Assembly (NCBI RefSeq): GCF_000143535.2
Contig: NC_037312.1
Coordinates: 2,852,001 to 2,916,000, forward strand
Length of the DNA: 64,000 nt
Source of the DNA: Botrytis cinerea B05.10
Lineage: Eukaryota; Ascomycota; Leotiomycetes; Helotiales; Sclerotiniaceae
Direction: 5' to 3'
The first letter of the stretch is position 1. Each line of letters opens with the position of its first letter. Both the position numbers and the translations under genes were made by a program. The notes below the pieces were generated by a model, which worked only from the letters and a program-made list of their open reading frames with translations, was not told the DNA's origin and ran no database searches. This document shows positions 1 to 11,909 of the stretch, one piece after another.

Positions 1-1172
1 GGAGCAATTTGATTAAAGCTGCTGAATTCAACTGATGAATCAACCACGGCGCCGGTGGTCATCTTCACATTCTCCATGATGGCAGGCTGGTATGAGAAGT
101 TACCAAATCCTGTTGACGTGGATGCCATCCGAGAGTGTTGACTCTTGCCTACAGAAATTCCAGATATAGATGTCATCCGAGTATGACCCGTGTACTGGGA
201 GGCAGAAGTGTCGAAACTGCGGTCAGCAAGGGTCCAAGCATCAGCACTAGGAGTCGTAGAGTAACTAGTCATAGTACTTGTATGGGCGGGAGAACTCAAA
301 TTGATGCTTCGGGAACTGTTCATTGAACGAACAGTTCTGAAATTCTGCGCAGCTGTTTGATTCTTTTGAACTGTTTGGGCTGGTTGAACTACACAGACAA
401 AGCCGGCAGCGCTGGTAACTTCATGAGGATTTTTGGATGGAATAATTGCAGAAGCATGTTGGGATGAGCGTGTAGAGACCGGAAACAATTGTTGGTGGGT
501 ACCAGTGGGGGAGATGAAGAAAGGTGCTGCTTGATCACCACGATTCAGAAATGCTTTAAACAACTTGGTGTCATTTGAACGGGGGGTTTTAGCTGGTGGT
601 GATTTTGGACCCGAAGCATTTTTAGAGCCCACCATCTGACAAGAAGCGCCGTTTGCCGGCGACCATTTGGGCAAGGCATTTCCAAACAGACTCAATGGTG
701 GTTTTTTTCCATTGGAATTAGTTGCAGCATTCTTCGGAGCGGCCATTCGGTGTCGAGCCTCGAACATTTCGTGCCATCGGGAGCGCTTTGGGGGAGAATT
801 CTTGATAGATTCATCAAGAGTCATCGTCATTGGAAGCCTTTGATCCAGGGTTTGATTGTTGATTCCAAAGCCATTTTCTTCATCTTGATCATGCTCTGCT
901 TGAATTGCGAGACTTTCAAGACGTTGAACATGATTTGTTGAGACTCGAGAAGGAGCAGGATTTTCTCTGGCGGTGAATGTGGTATCTGACTCAAGGTTAG
1001 TCACGAAATTTAAATTCAAACTTGGGAAGAGAAGCAACATACCACTAGCATTGGATAATGTACTTGACTGTGTTCCCGTGTTCAATTTGTTTTGGAGTTT
1101 TCGATTCTTTGGGGGGTTTTCAGAGGGCAGAGTGCGGCCATTGTACCAAGATTTCGAGACTGTGATGTCCAT
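1..1172 (-). CDS. Low-complexity hypothetical protein, partial (3' end beyond window)
   Basis: The minus-strand gene begins with ATG at 1172-1170 (MDITVSKSWYNGRTLP...) and stays open to base 1, so its C-terminus lies outside the window. A 57-nt stretch at 986-1042 has a good donor (GTATGT), a CTAAC branch site and a CAG acceptor. Its length is a multiple of three and it has no stop, so it can be spliced or retained without changing frame. The visible protein of about 370-390 residues is rich in Ser, Thr, Asn, Gln and Pro. It has a basic patch followed by an aromatic segment (SPPKRSRWHEMFEARHRMA) and many SxP/TP sites, as in a disordered nuclear or signalling protein. I recognise no domain and assign no function. 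The open frame with sensible codons makes a real gene likely. Confidence 0.7.
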   Translation of the reverse strand, partial: MDITVSKSWYNGRTLPSENPPKNRKLQNKLNTGTQSSTLSNASGMLLLFPSLNLNFVTNLESDTTFTARENPAPSRVSTNHVQRLESLAIQAEHDQDEENGFGINNQTLDQRLPMTMTLDESIKNSPPKRSRWHEMFEARHRMAAPKNAATNSNGKKPPLSLFGNALPKWSPANGASCQMVGSKNASGPKSPPAKTPRSNDTKLFKAFLNRGDQAAPFFISPTGTHQQLFPVSTRSSQHASAIIPSKNPHEVTSAAGFVCVVQPAQTVQKNQTAAQNFRTVRSMNSSRSINLSSPAHTSTMTSYSTTPSADAWTLADRSFDTSASQYTGHTRMTSISGISVGKSQHSRMASTSTGFGNFSYQPAIMENVKMTTGAVVDSSVEFSSFNQIA

Positions 1173-3104
1173 CTTGAACTGAAAAATCCTAGAAGAATTT
1201 TGTTGCGTACAGATCTTCTCAATAGAAAAAGGAGTGTTTGTTAATGAAAGAATTATTGAGAGGCAATAATCGTAGAAATCTTCTTTCTAAAATGTTAGAT
1301 ACAATACTGAGATATTTCTAACTAGAAGGAAAGAAGTCCAAGTTGAATGGATTTATTGCCCAGAAGGAAGTTCAAGAAAACTGAGGGGGAATAAATGAAT
1401 GTGCAAAGGAACTGCGAGGAAAGTTGTTGGAAATAACTTGAGAGTTAGACGGAAGTTTGGGAGGATGGAAGACATATAAAGAAGAAAAAAAAATCTGCTA
1501 CCGAAGCAAGATGCAGCGCCACTTCAATTCATAGCCCTATCTCAATGCTCTAACATTTGTATTGAGCTCAAGGTAAGATTGCATACAGCTCACATTGGAA
1601 CAGTGAATATATAGATTTTATTACACAGTTCCATTCTTGGTATGGATCAACCAACATATATCTGTCTACTGTACAACAAGTAAGGTAAGCGAACCATAAA
1701 TCCACGTGTATATCTTGGGATGGTAAAATGATAATAAGGTAGGCAGAGCTAGTTTGGTTTTGCAATTGTCACTGAAACTCAAGGCAAATAATCCAGCCAG
1801 TCAAAAACGGTACAAATCAACATATTATTGTCTTGGCCCCTGTGCTTGGACTATAAATTGAAATTAGATTATTTGATAAGCCTCGGGTGACCGTAATATA
1901 ACAAAGATATTGGGAACCAAACTTAATGAATGATGTCATTGAACAGGTTATTATATAGAGCGTTATTCAATAAGATTCAATAATATGATGTTTTGATACA
2001 GAAGAACAAGAATTTAACATTATTTCGAAGAAAAGAGACAATACAGTAAAATTGTTAGAACTTCTAGAGTGAAGTGTGGTTGGAGTGAAACTCGAACCAC
2101 TTTGACGCTATTGAATGTTGATCTTGATTTTCGTGAGCCTGCCTTTTAGATTTCTCTTATAAAAGAGTGTCAAGATACCAGAGATAAATGGACAACAGAT
2201 TCGCAGCAGAAAGGGTAGCAATGTGTGTCTTTTCTTCCTAAACACAGATCAATTTTCATACATTAGTTCGTTGATATTCAATATTCACATTTTTTCCCTG
2301 AAGCTTTGACACACACAGATCTTTCAACAGCCAAGAATTTAGAAACCAAGGGAAGGAGCCCTTTTTCATTCCTTGAAACATGAATCTACGTAGTCTCTTT
2401 GAAGTTCCAGATTGGGATTGAGGCACAGCCAAGACTTAACCGAGGATTAGCTCAACTCAAATGACCCAAGCCCACCTATTCACTGAGAAAGAATGACTCT
2501 AGTTATTAATCACGGGTCAAAGATTGTGGCATCCATCTAATGATAAATAAATAGAAATCTTCCAGCGCCATGTATAGAGGGCTACTTTTGGGTGGAACAC
2601 ATTAGACGAAATGTATACTGCACTACGTGTGATTTGTCTACTATTTTGCATCGTTAAAACCACTGACGATTTGGAGTCTAAACATGAAAGTGAATTCAAA
2701 GTGAATATCTACTTATTTCATTAATAAGAATATAGCTGGCAATAGGTAATCAAAGGTTGATAGGCAGAGGACAACGGCAGATTCTGCATTTGATGTAACA
2801 TCTGTCTTCAACTTGCAAAAAAGATAACGAGTCTATATCAGAAGCAACCGTGATTTCAAGAATACAACCACTCATGGTTTGATTTGTGAATGCTAATTTT
2901 ATATTAATTTTCTACCTCCATTCCCTTTGCGCTATATATCTAGAGTTTTACCAGATATTTCTAATGTTGTAAGTCTTCGTTCACGGCCAAAATATTCTGC
3001 CATTAATAACCGCTTGACCTGTCTTGTTCTCCATTCATTACACCATAATCAATCTAAAAAGTATGTTTTCTCTACAAAGTGTTTCAAGCCTTATCAAAGG
3101 TCAC
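1173..3104. other. AT-rich intergenic region, no gene seen
   Basis: About 1.9 kb between the start of the first minus-strand gene and the 3' end of the RRM locus. It holds only short frames without homology or codon-like composition. The first few hundred bases should contain the promoter of the 1172 gene. I looked for tRNA-like hairpins and found none that fold properly. Confidence 0.6.
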
Positions 3105-4742
3105 TCACTCAGGAGACAAAGCCTCCCAGTCTCTTCCACAAGGATCTATCCCATATTTACAGAATACCTTACTTTCAAACCGAAAATCATGGATGATGGC
3201 CAGCAAGATTGACTGAGCTTGTGCCTCAATTCTAGAGAAACGGAATTCCATTGATCTTATGACCTTATTTTTTGGGTCAAACGGCAAATACACAATGTGA
3301 TCAAGATTATATTTCGTGACCTTACCAAAGTATGTCCTCCAGAAACCCTCAGTCATGAGTTTATAAGGCCCATGAATATTGATAACACGACTTTGATGTT
3401 CACAGGCGTGTTTGACCATGCCGTATTTATTGTAGACGGCGGCGAGATGATGGTCGCGAATCTGGATACCTACGGAACTATTCACTAGTGCCATGAATCA
3501 GGCAGCTCCTTCAGGGTACTTGAAGGTGATTTTTGCAGCGGAATACGGACGCCCAGGAAGAGGTTCGTGGATGTGAACAGATACTACGGATCCCGTTGTG
3601 ATCACTGCAAAGGATTTCCTTGTATTGGACGTCCTCTGGGAGATTCCTGACAAATAACGAGCAGTTAAGGTTGTCGGCAAGACCTCTAATTGACTTATTG
3701 TATTGCCTCGTCGCTTTGTAGGTTGACTGGGTTGAGAGCGGTCTGCTATAAGTGCCCTCTGTCACTGAACGGACTGGGTCGGTAGGCAAAGAAGCTGGCA
3801 CACGACTGCGGTGCGGTTCGTAAGCACTGCCAGTAAAGGGGTTTCTTCCCTCATTCACGATTCTCTGCCATTTTAAGTCTCTCTCAGACTGGTTTCTCTG
3901 GCTGGCTCCGCCCTGGGAAGATGCACTTGTCGAAATAACAGCTGGATCAGATTGTGATCGGGAGTGCCAAGTATCATGACTGTCTCTTTTGTGAGGTGGT
4001 TTATACGCCAAGCTCGCAAAAGGCTTCGTCTCCGTAGGCGATCTCAGAGCTGCGAGATATGGCTGATGAATATTATCAGTAGCTTCGACGACTTCGACGA
4101 CTTCGTTTGACTCGTCATCTTCAACCATATCCTCGTCATTAATGGCCCGATCATCAGTGCCGCTGAAGGTCTCGGTATCGCCATCATCTGCAACTAAAAC
4201 CTCTGGTAGTGCATGCAACCAAGAGAACGATGGGGCAGGGTAGCTGTTTATGTCTGAAATACTGACATGACTAGAAGCACGGCCACCCGAGAAACAAGAC
4301 TCGTAATCAACCTGTCCAGATGACGAATAACAGAATTTGAAGTACCCGAATGCTGGATGTGACATCCGGACAGAAGAGATCCAATTCTGGCACGACGATT
4401 CGAAGGATGATCTGGTACCATGAATCATCTCTTTGGTCAAGCCGAGATCAAGAAACGATTTCGTTGCTAGGTATATATGTTAGTACGAAAAGTGATAGAA
4501 ACAATTGGAGAAAACTTACAAGGTTTCCTACGGCGAGCAGACTCAACAGCTTCAGCCATATGCTCTTCCCCTGTGAGACCTTCTTGATATGCATTGCCCG
4601 CTTCGCTTACTAGTTCTTTAGCTGTCATATAGGTATGACGGTGGAGGTCCCCGAGGTAATATCCTGGTGCTAATTGGAGTAACTTCTCCTTGAATGCCAA
4701 TGAAGCGGCATCTGTTCCTTGGAAAGCATTCATGTTATTCAT
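3105..4742 (-). pseudogene. RRM-domain protein of a fungal-specific family, frameshifted and stop-interrupted
   Basis: Exon 1 (4742-4520) starts MNNMNAFQGTDAASLAFKEK. A 53-nt intron (4467-4519; GTAAGT, ACTAAC, TAG) joins it in frame to exon 2 from 4466. An acidic, Ser-rich middle leads to an RNA-recognition motif whose first strand is plain (NCSLFVRNLPEDV, RNP2-like). The frame is then lost near 3603-3621. The rest of the RRM continues one frame over (SVVSVHIHEPLPGRPYSAAK) until a TGA at 3498-3500. After that the same frame runs on through ALVNSSVGIQIRDHH to the family's characteristic end (KYGIDPC, stop at 3105). Known family members are continuous proteins with this order, so the locus looks like one gene with one indel and one nonsense change. 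It could instead be a sequencing error, or the intact first 300 residues could be a truncated product. Confidence 0.72.
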
Positions 4743-5967
4743 TGTGAAAAGAATAGTTTAGTTTGAGAAGGATAAAAACTAAAGAGCAATAAATAACTGC
4801 AATAGTAGACTTGAATTACTTTATGAAGAAGTTGAAAAGAGACTCGAGAGTTTTGTTGAAGGCAAGCTGTAAAGGAGTACAAACTTAGAAGATGTAGAGA
4901 GGGAAAATCAAACATGGAAGAAACATCGAACCTTTAAACTATCGAGAGTTGATCGAGAGACTCATATACTGCTCTCTTGACCGTAAAATTAACAGAAGAG
5001 CAAGCACTTGGAAGCTCAAAATGATAGTACAAGTCATGATACTCTAACCAGGAACTGAACTTCGTTTTCAAGACAACTCTCATGACATGTAAAACTCAAG
5101 AGCCGTAGTAGATATTGCTAAATGAATAGCATAACGATTAAACAAGATCATAAAATCACAAAGAAACACTTGAAACATACAGTCGGAGTCTGATAGTATG
5201 ATTCCAACGCTTCTCTCCATAAAAAAATCCAAATATATGGTTTAAGATTGGTAAGGTGGTACATTACTAGTTGCCAACTAGCAGTCTTGGTCAGAAGATA
5301 GTTGCTACTCTTTTTAAATCATTTTTAATTCATTCCACCAGTATAGAAAACGGAAACATGGTTCTATGTGAAAGAACATGCCAGACTAATAGCAAAACTC
5401 TCTAAATGTGTGACATGAAAACATGATCTTATTTGAAGGTACAATCCATAATAATAATAGGAGTTAAACTTGTTTCATAAAAATTAGAGATTTAATAATG
5501 TATACCCTCTATATGCAAGAAAACATCCTTAATGAATCAACACACCTAGCTCTGACCAATAACAACAATTATATAGTTGAACTCTAGAAGCCAGCGAAAA
5601 ATTATTTCCAAATGGAACAAGAGAACAAAATAAAAAAATCCCTTTTGAAACATTGCTAGGCTCTCTTTTCTTCTTTTCGTACATGAAACATGCAAATTAA
5701 CATTTTTCTCGATTGTTAATTATGGCTCATGCTCAAGTCACGAGGCACCAAAACAATCTTTTTCGCATTGAACAGCTGCAGATGAAAAGAAAAGTATGGG
5801 GTTGAGGTTCCTTGTGATATAAACGGATTCGGATGTTTGATTGGTTTGCTTGTACCAATTCTGTATAGATACTCGCTGTGATATGATCATACATAATACT
5901 AAAAACCACCGACCCATCAATCATACAATCATTACTCGCTCGCCTGTGCACTTGCCCTCTATTTCGA
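4743..5967. other. AT-rich intergenic region, no gene seen
   Basis: About 1.2 kb between the start of the RRM locus and the 3' end of HRQ1. It contains the upstream region of the former and the 3' UTR of the latter. No reading frame, RNA gene or repeat stands out. Confidence 0.6.
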
Positions 5968-8900
5968 TCAATCTTCTGGCTCATTTTTAATATTCACTTC
6001 TCCATCATCAGCCAGATCTCCCAGTCCCCTCAATCTTCCTTTACCCATAACCGTCTCCGCCAAAACTACCGTCTCAATCCCCCTATCCCTCTCATCCACC
6101 GGCCCCACCGGCAACGCATCAACATCAATCTCCATCCCGAGCAGACTTTTCAGAATAACTTCACTACCCGCCTTACTCATTACCTCATTAGCATGTTTAC
6201 AATTCTCACTTGCAACACACTCTACACAACCTTCATAACAGTGACAGCCCTCTACTCTTCTCAAAGCTTGTTTCAGCAACAAATCAATGAATTCAAAAGC
6301 CTTAGTACTAATACCCGAGCCTGATGCTCCACCTTTAGCATCGTAGAAAGTGAGACGAGCAGGACGTTTCCTGGTAGTTTCTTTTTGAGCGAAATCTTTC
6401 ATGCCGATTTTACATTCTGTGCGAACGTCTCCGGGCATACTGATTACGAAATTCGGCATGAGCGATAGGACTGCGTGTTCTGCTGCATGAATAGCACCAG
6501 CGATATTGAGACGTTTTTCGACGAGGATCTCGAGAGCTAGTTTAGGAACATCGAGCCACATCCCCTTACTATGGAGAATAATAGGTGGGTTGTCGACTTG
6601 AATGGCATCGAGGATGCGCCTTTTCTTGTCCACTTTGAAAAAGCCAAAGACATTCTGCTGGATCTTGATAGCGCCGAAAAATGCACGAGAAAGGGAATTT
6701 GGAATGCGGCGGATAGCTTCGGTTTCGATAGGATCGACGTCAGTGTAATCGCGTTGTTGGGTTGTCCAGTCGACCTTGACAAGTTCAACTTTGGCGATCT
6801 TTCTTTCTGGCGAGAATTCTTTCACGAGATAGGTATTTCCTTGGTGAAGAAATATACCACCATCGTAAAGTGTGAAGAATGCTCGAGAAGCTTCTAGTTC
6901 TTCCAAAACAATGTTTTTACCATGGCTGATATCGATGATGGCGAAATGATCCTCCTCAGTGTCTCGAATTGCGACTAATTTGGACGGAGTAGGTCTATAT
7001 CGTTCGCTGCAATGGTAGAAACCAAGCTCATCTTTTACCAGTCGCTCTTCCGCTACCTCGGCCAAGTTTTTAGGGAAGTAAATTGCATCTTCATCTGGAC
7101 GGATGGGCATTTCAAACGCCGCGCATTGAACATGTCCTTCGAGTACTAGTATATTCTGCAGGTCGACCTGTAGCTCGCAATTTGGTTTGGTGAAAATCTC
7201 ATCTGGATTATTCATATAATACTGATCACTAGGGAAGCAATCACCGATCAAGACTGAAAGCGAATCCTTATTCCTCCGTCCAGCTCTTCCGCTTTGCTGT
7301 CGCAAATTCGCAATTGTGTATGGAAACCCTACCGTCAGAACGGCATCTAAAGATCCAATATCTACACCAAGTTCCAGAGCCGTCGTTGCAATAATACCCA
7401 TTAATTTCCCCTCAAACATTTCGCTCTCGATTCGTCTTCTGTCTTGTGGTGTATATCCACCTCTATATCCCATTACCTGAGCCATGCATTCAGGACGTCC
7501 CAAGGTTGCCAGTTCCTCCTTCACTGCACCAACCAACGCTTCACATTGTCTCCGAACACGGCAAAAGGCTATGACTCGAACTCCTCGAAGTATTAGCTGG
7601 CAGAATAATCTAGCAGCCTCGGCTCGTGTATCCCCACGTCCACTCGCAGGATCTGCAGGATCCTTGAAAGGTGTGTTCCAACAAAGAAACTCCTTCCTGC
7701 CAGAAGGTGAACCATCAAAGTCTGTCATTCGCACATTTTCAATGCCGAAGATCGTTTTGAAATGCTCCATAGGGTTTGCGACTGTGGCAGAACAAGATAT
7801 GAACTTAATGCGTCGATTGCCTAACGCCGCGCAGATTCTTCTTAGCCGTCTCATTATGAAAGCCACGTGAGAACCAAACAGCCCATTATAGACATGGATT
7901 TCATCGACCACGACATACTTGAGATTTTGCAAAAAGGTTCGCCACTTATCTTCTTGTGGAAGAATGGTGATATGTAGCATATCTGGATTCGTGAATATGA
8001 TTCTGCCTTCATCGCGTATCATATTTCGATCCTTCATTTCCGTATCTCCATCAAAAGTCTCCACAATAGCTTCCTCAAGACCGGTCATAAATCTCATCAT
8101 TTCTTTCAAACTTCTCCTCTGATCCTGTGCTAAAGCTTTGGTGGGGAATATGTACATTGCTCTAGAATGCGGATCTTTTTCAAGCTCATGTAAAACAGGT
8201 ACCTGATAGATCAGAGATTTTCCAGAACTCGTTGACGTCGCTACGATAACATTATGCCCATCGTGAAGATTATTTATAGCTTCAGCTTGGTGGGCATAAA
8301 ACTGTGTAATGTTCTTGGTATTGTACAAGGCATTAACTAAATTCTGACTCAGAACGAAATTTAAATCTCCATATATTGCTTCTTGGGGATCAAAGACGCG
8401 ATGACCATCAGGTACAATTTGACCAGTGTACCATTCGCTCTCTTTTATTTCCGTGATTATACTCGATATGCTTGCGCGTTCTTTAGGTATGCTTTTGGGT
8501 AGAATATTATGATCCGGCTTCGGCGTACTGCTCCTCGAAATCGACGGTATAGGAATCAATGGCTCAGCTTCCTTGAGTAAACTCGCTTCCGCACCAACAC
8601 CATTTGCCTCGCATCGATTAAGAAACGCATTGATTGCACTAACAAACTTTGTATTCCTCTTCTCAATTAAATTCATCATCTGTTTCTGACTGAAAACCGG
8701 CATCTTCAATTCCTCATCCTTTAGTTTTCTGGTAGCTTTGACTGCTTCACCCGTCTTCTTACTTTGCACTTGTCTCTTCAGATCACCATCTATGAATTCG
8801 AACAGCAGAACTTCCTTCCCCTCTCCATCTGCTCCTTCACCATACCCCAATCCCTCGACACCTGTAAGTCCTCCCACGGAAGCATCTGGAGCAGGTCCAG

Positions 8901-9468
8901 CAGCGTGCCAATTCTTCGCTCGTCCACCTTTAAAAGTCTCATCTCTTTCTGCACCCCGAACATCCAATTGTAACATTGCCTCATCGACGTATGAGAAGTT
9001 CATTCCATTCGGGCGCAACGCCACTATCTGTGCAACATCCTCGACCCTCAGCTCCCGCTTTATATGGCCCTCAACTGCAGTCTTGAGGTTATCGAAAGTA
9101 GTTGCTAAATGTTTTCGTGTAGAGCAGAATGTGTATACTAGATTCAATGCCCGATGTGTCTTCTCGAGAGTTTGAAAAGAGGAAGGCCATGGAATAGTAC
9201 TCGTTACAGGGTTTGTAAAAGAAGATTCATTTCGAGCGAGCGCAGGAGTGGCTTTTCCCTTCGATACCCGTCGTGGCTTTTTACCACCATCATTTTCTTT
9301 TGTGGGAACAGTGATACTGTCGGTCGTCGCAGGTATTCCTTGATCTTGCTCGACCGCAGATTCGAGGGATGTGGGCGAGGTAGTATCTAAAGGTACATCT
9401 TCAGTATCTTTCCGTTTGCGCTTTCGAACCGGTTTGTTGGAAACTGTCGCAGCTTGTAATTTGGCCAT
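5968..9468 (-). CDS. HRQ1: RecQ4-like ATP-dependent DNA helicase Hrq1
   Basis: A single-exon gene of 1166 aa, close to the usual size for fungal Hrq1, a 3'-5' superfamily 2 helicase acting in interstrand-crosslink repair and telomere maintenance in the nucleus. The N-terminus is basic (KPVRKRKRKD, KKPRRVSKGK), a likely nuclear signal. Helicase motifs appear in order: Walker A (ATSTSSGKS, about residues 408-418), DEIH box (VVVDEIHVYNG, about 520), SCSAT (motif III), GYRGGYTPQDRR (motif IV/V region), ATTALELGVDIG (motif V) and QQSGRAGRR (motif VI). The C-terminus carries the Cys-rich MZB/DUF1998 domain (CHCYEGCVECVASENCKH, about 1078-1096) typical of Hrq1 and bacterial MrfA. The start is fixed by an ATG in a clear initiation context at 9468. 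Nothing is missing. Confidence 0.95.
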   Translation of the reverse strand: MAKLQAATVSNKPVRKRKRKDTEDVPLDTTSPTSLESAVEQDQGIPATTDSITVPTKENDGGKKPRRVSKGKATPALARNESSFTNPVTSTIPWPSSFQTLEKTHRALNLVYTFCSTRKHLATTFDNLKTAVEGHIKRELRVEDVAQIVALRPNGMNFSYVDEAMLQLDVRGAERDETFKGGRAKNWHAAGPAPDASVGGLTGVEGLGYGEGADGEGKEVLLFEFIDGDLKRQVQSKKTGEAVKATRKLKDEELKMPVFSQKQMMNLIEKRNTKFVSAINAFLNRCEANGVGAEASLLKEAEPLIPIPSISRSSTPKPDHNILPKSIPKERASISSIITEIKESEWYTGQIVPDGHRVFDPQEAIYGDLNFVLSQNLVNALYNTKNITQFYAHQAEAINNLHDGHNVIVATSTSSGKSLIYQVPVLHELEKDPHSRAMYIFPTKALAQDQRRSLKEMMRFMTGLEEAIVETFDGDTEMKDRNMIRDEGRIIFTNPDMLHITILPQEDKWRTFLQNLKYVVVDEIHVYNGLFGSHVAFIMRRLRRICAALGNRRIKFISCSATVANPMEHFKTIFGIENVRMTDFDGSPSGRKEFLCWNTPFKDPADPASGRGDTRAEAARLFCQLILRGVRVIAFCRVRRQCEALVGAVKEELATLGRPECMAQVMGYRGGYTPQDRRRIESEMFEGKLMGIIATTALELGVDIGSLDAVLTVGFPYTIANLRQQSGRAGRRNKDSLSVLIGDCFPSDQYYMNNPDEIFTKPNCELQVDLQNILVLEGHVQCAAFEMPIRPDEDAIYFPKNLAEVAEERLVKDELGFYHCSERYRPTPSKLVAIRDTEEDHFAIIDISHGKNIVLEELEASRAFFTLYDGGIFLHQGNTYLVKEFSPERKIAKVELVKVDWTTQQRDYTDVDPIETEAIRRIPNSLSRAFFGAIKIQQNVFGFFKVDKKRRILDAIQVDNPPIILHSKGMWLDVPKLALEILVEKRLNIAGAIHAAEHAVLSLMPNFVISMPGDVRTECKIGMKDFAQKETTRKRPARLTFYDAKGGASGSGISTKAFEFIDLLLKQALRRVEGCHCYEGCVECVASENCKHANEVMSKAGSEVILKSLLGMEIDVDALPVGPVDERDRGIETVVLAETVMGKGRLRGLGDLADDGEVNIKNEPED

Positions 9469-11909
9469 GTTTCAGGCTTCTCTCGCAATAGCTTTCACAT
9501 GATGTTAATAAGTTCCAAGGCAAGAAGCGCAAATGGGTGGCGTTCTCGCGGTCGCGCTAAGGTAACGCGGTATCACGTTATGACGCTAAAGCTGCTTGTC
9601 TCTTGATGACATAATCGCGACTGACGCAAAACTTCCATCTGGTGATCCTTTTTAACATTCATGATTTTGAATTTTCCATGGGAGACATTTCATATATTCC
9701 GCGCACAAAATAAAGCGCACTGAATCTATTAATTCTTCTGAATGCCCAAGAGGAATACATGGAGAAATCACGTAAGATTCCAACCAATAATTCCCCATTC
9801 CTTAAATTTCACAAACACCAATCTAAGTTATTCGAATTTTGCGTGTACAATATGATATACTGAACTTCCAATTGCAAGTCCCTATATTCTTCCCCTCAAT
9901 TTTTGTCTTAGATTATAAGCCCAAAGTCATCCCCCTAGCAGTTTTAGTTTTTAGAAAAGAGTTTCTTCACCCACTCATTCATGTCACACTCATTTGGCAC
10001 TTACCCAGCCAGTCTCACACAACCCGTGAGTCTGTTTCGGTTAATTCAAGGAGATTAATTTTCTACTTTGTGATTCTTTGCTAATTTGATGTATCTCACT
10101 TTATTTTTTTCCAGTGCATGAAGTATCGTCAGAAGATAGAATATTCAGTAATGTAGCGGATCGATGTGGAAGCCGTTGGAGAATGGAAAGTGTGTAGTAG
10201 CGATTTATTGGTAGTTTATACTCGTTGTATATTGTATAGAAACATCTCCACGAGGGAGATGAGGTGTGAGTGATCCAGATATCTTTACTTGTTTTGTAAT
10301 GATGAGAATAGAAAGTGACACAGAGGATCTAGGAAGAATAGTCGAAGTTTGTATTAAGTCATTAGTTTTTGCTTGAAAACTTTTGTAATCGACGCAAAAA
10401 TGATTTTCTCATCGAAATTCGGCCCTATGTTACAAGTACCTTGTTTGAAATTGCTTGGGAAGAGAAGCATTCAAAAAAGTAAATTCAAGATTAATTAGCT
10501 ATATCTGCTACTCCTGCCTGGCATTGATTTCCCCCAATCCATTAATATTGCACCATTATTACCAACTCGCTTCCTTGTTCAAATTTCAAACCAAGTCGTC
10601 CCCCAAACCGTAGAAAAGCATTATAATGTAAAGACCGAGATAATCAAGTCCGATCCAGCAGAGTTGATTTATGTGAAATTTCAGAAAATGATAAAACCCA
10701 TAACCCGTTAAAAAGTGCCGCATGAAAAACAATCTTAGTCCAATCTCCAGCAAAGTTCCATCGTGAGCAATTTAGAAATATGGAATATACTTGACCTATA
10801 CATCGCACATTATTCCTCGACGATATGAAGAGAAAGCGGGAAAAGAAGGGAAGGAGATGATTCGGGCGAGTGAGTGACGCACAAGTTTGATAGACTCGAA
10901 CTAGTCTTTCAGTCAGTCTTTGTCCAAACTCTTATTTTTCCAGCTTACGTACCTCGCTCTTCCTTCCATCTCACATCATCTCTTTAACAGTTTTATAATT
11001 GCACACTCAATCTTCCCATTCCTTCGCCCAGTTCCCTTTCACAATCGCCACAAGCCTGATCCATCGACCATATCTCCCACACAAGTTCCTCTAGTCCTCT
11101 TGGGCATGCTAAATAGTTCGATACATCGTATCCTGAACGTAGTGGATGTATTAGCAAGTTGTTGATATTGTGAAGCAGGCCCTCCAACTAACCTGGACAA
11201 AAATCAATTTTATTCAGGACAACATGTCTAGGTGGGTGGATAAGCTGCAAGGGGACGAACTGGGACTGGCATTGGAGAGAAGGGAAGGGCTGGATGTGGC
11301 GAATGCACATTATAAGAAGATTTTGCGAAGAACTGAAGGACAAAAAGGCGTGAAGACAAAAATGGAAGATGGCATCTAAAGCGAGGAAGTTGAGTGCGGC
11401 ACTTGAGGAAAGAGAGCGTGGTACCCCGGTGTATGTGGGTCAAGATGACGCAAATGAAGGAACTTAGAAAGCTTTTCGAAGTGCAAAATCAAAGGTAATG
11501 GCATATGAATGCCCAAACTTCTACGTTCCTGCTGCGGAAAGCGAATGTTGATCAAAAGTATCGCAAAGGGGGATGAAGTTGTGGGTAAAATCGACAATTG
11601 ACGAAACAAGAAGGAAATAAACTTGCGCGCTATCATTTATATATTCATCTTTCCGTATGTAAGATGGGAATATCAGATCATTCCCTGATTGCCATAATTC
11701 ATAACTCATATCTCATGATTCAGAGTTCAAAATCGAATACATCCATCGGCGAGGAATGTGGAACGTGCTCTATGGGGTAGCGAGAAGCGAGACAAAAGCC
11801 GATGCCAGTTGACCGATAATTCAACGCAATGTCGCCTTAACAGCGAGGTGCAGTTTTTGATCAGTTCTTGCGTGGCTTCTTATGGAGGTCTTCCGTTTCG
11901 ACTGAAATG
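9469..11909. other. Gene-poor region downstream of the HRQ1 promoter
   Basis: About 2.4 kb with no convincing gene. The part next to 9468 should hold the HRQ1 promoter. Pyrimidine-rich tracts occur near 10,900-11,060. Short plus- and minus-strand frames around 10,920-11,640 overlap each other, show no family resemblance and are probably chance. A short imperfect direct duplication (ctgcag-like segment: gtgcagtttttgatca at about 11,849 and atgcagttttggatca at about 11,957) is the only internal repeat I noticed. Confidence 0.5.

Noticed and set aside
2080..2110. tRNA B-box-like sequence on the minus strand (gtggttcgag)
   Set aside because: No acceptor or anticodon stem can be folded around it at the right distances.
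7484..9175. Plus-strand frames of 78-145 codons opposite HRQ1
   Set aside because: They are antisense shadows of the HRQ1 coding sequence.
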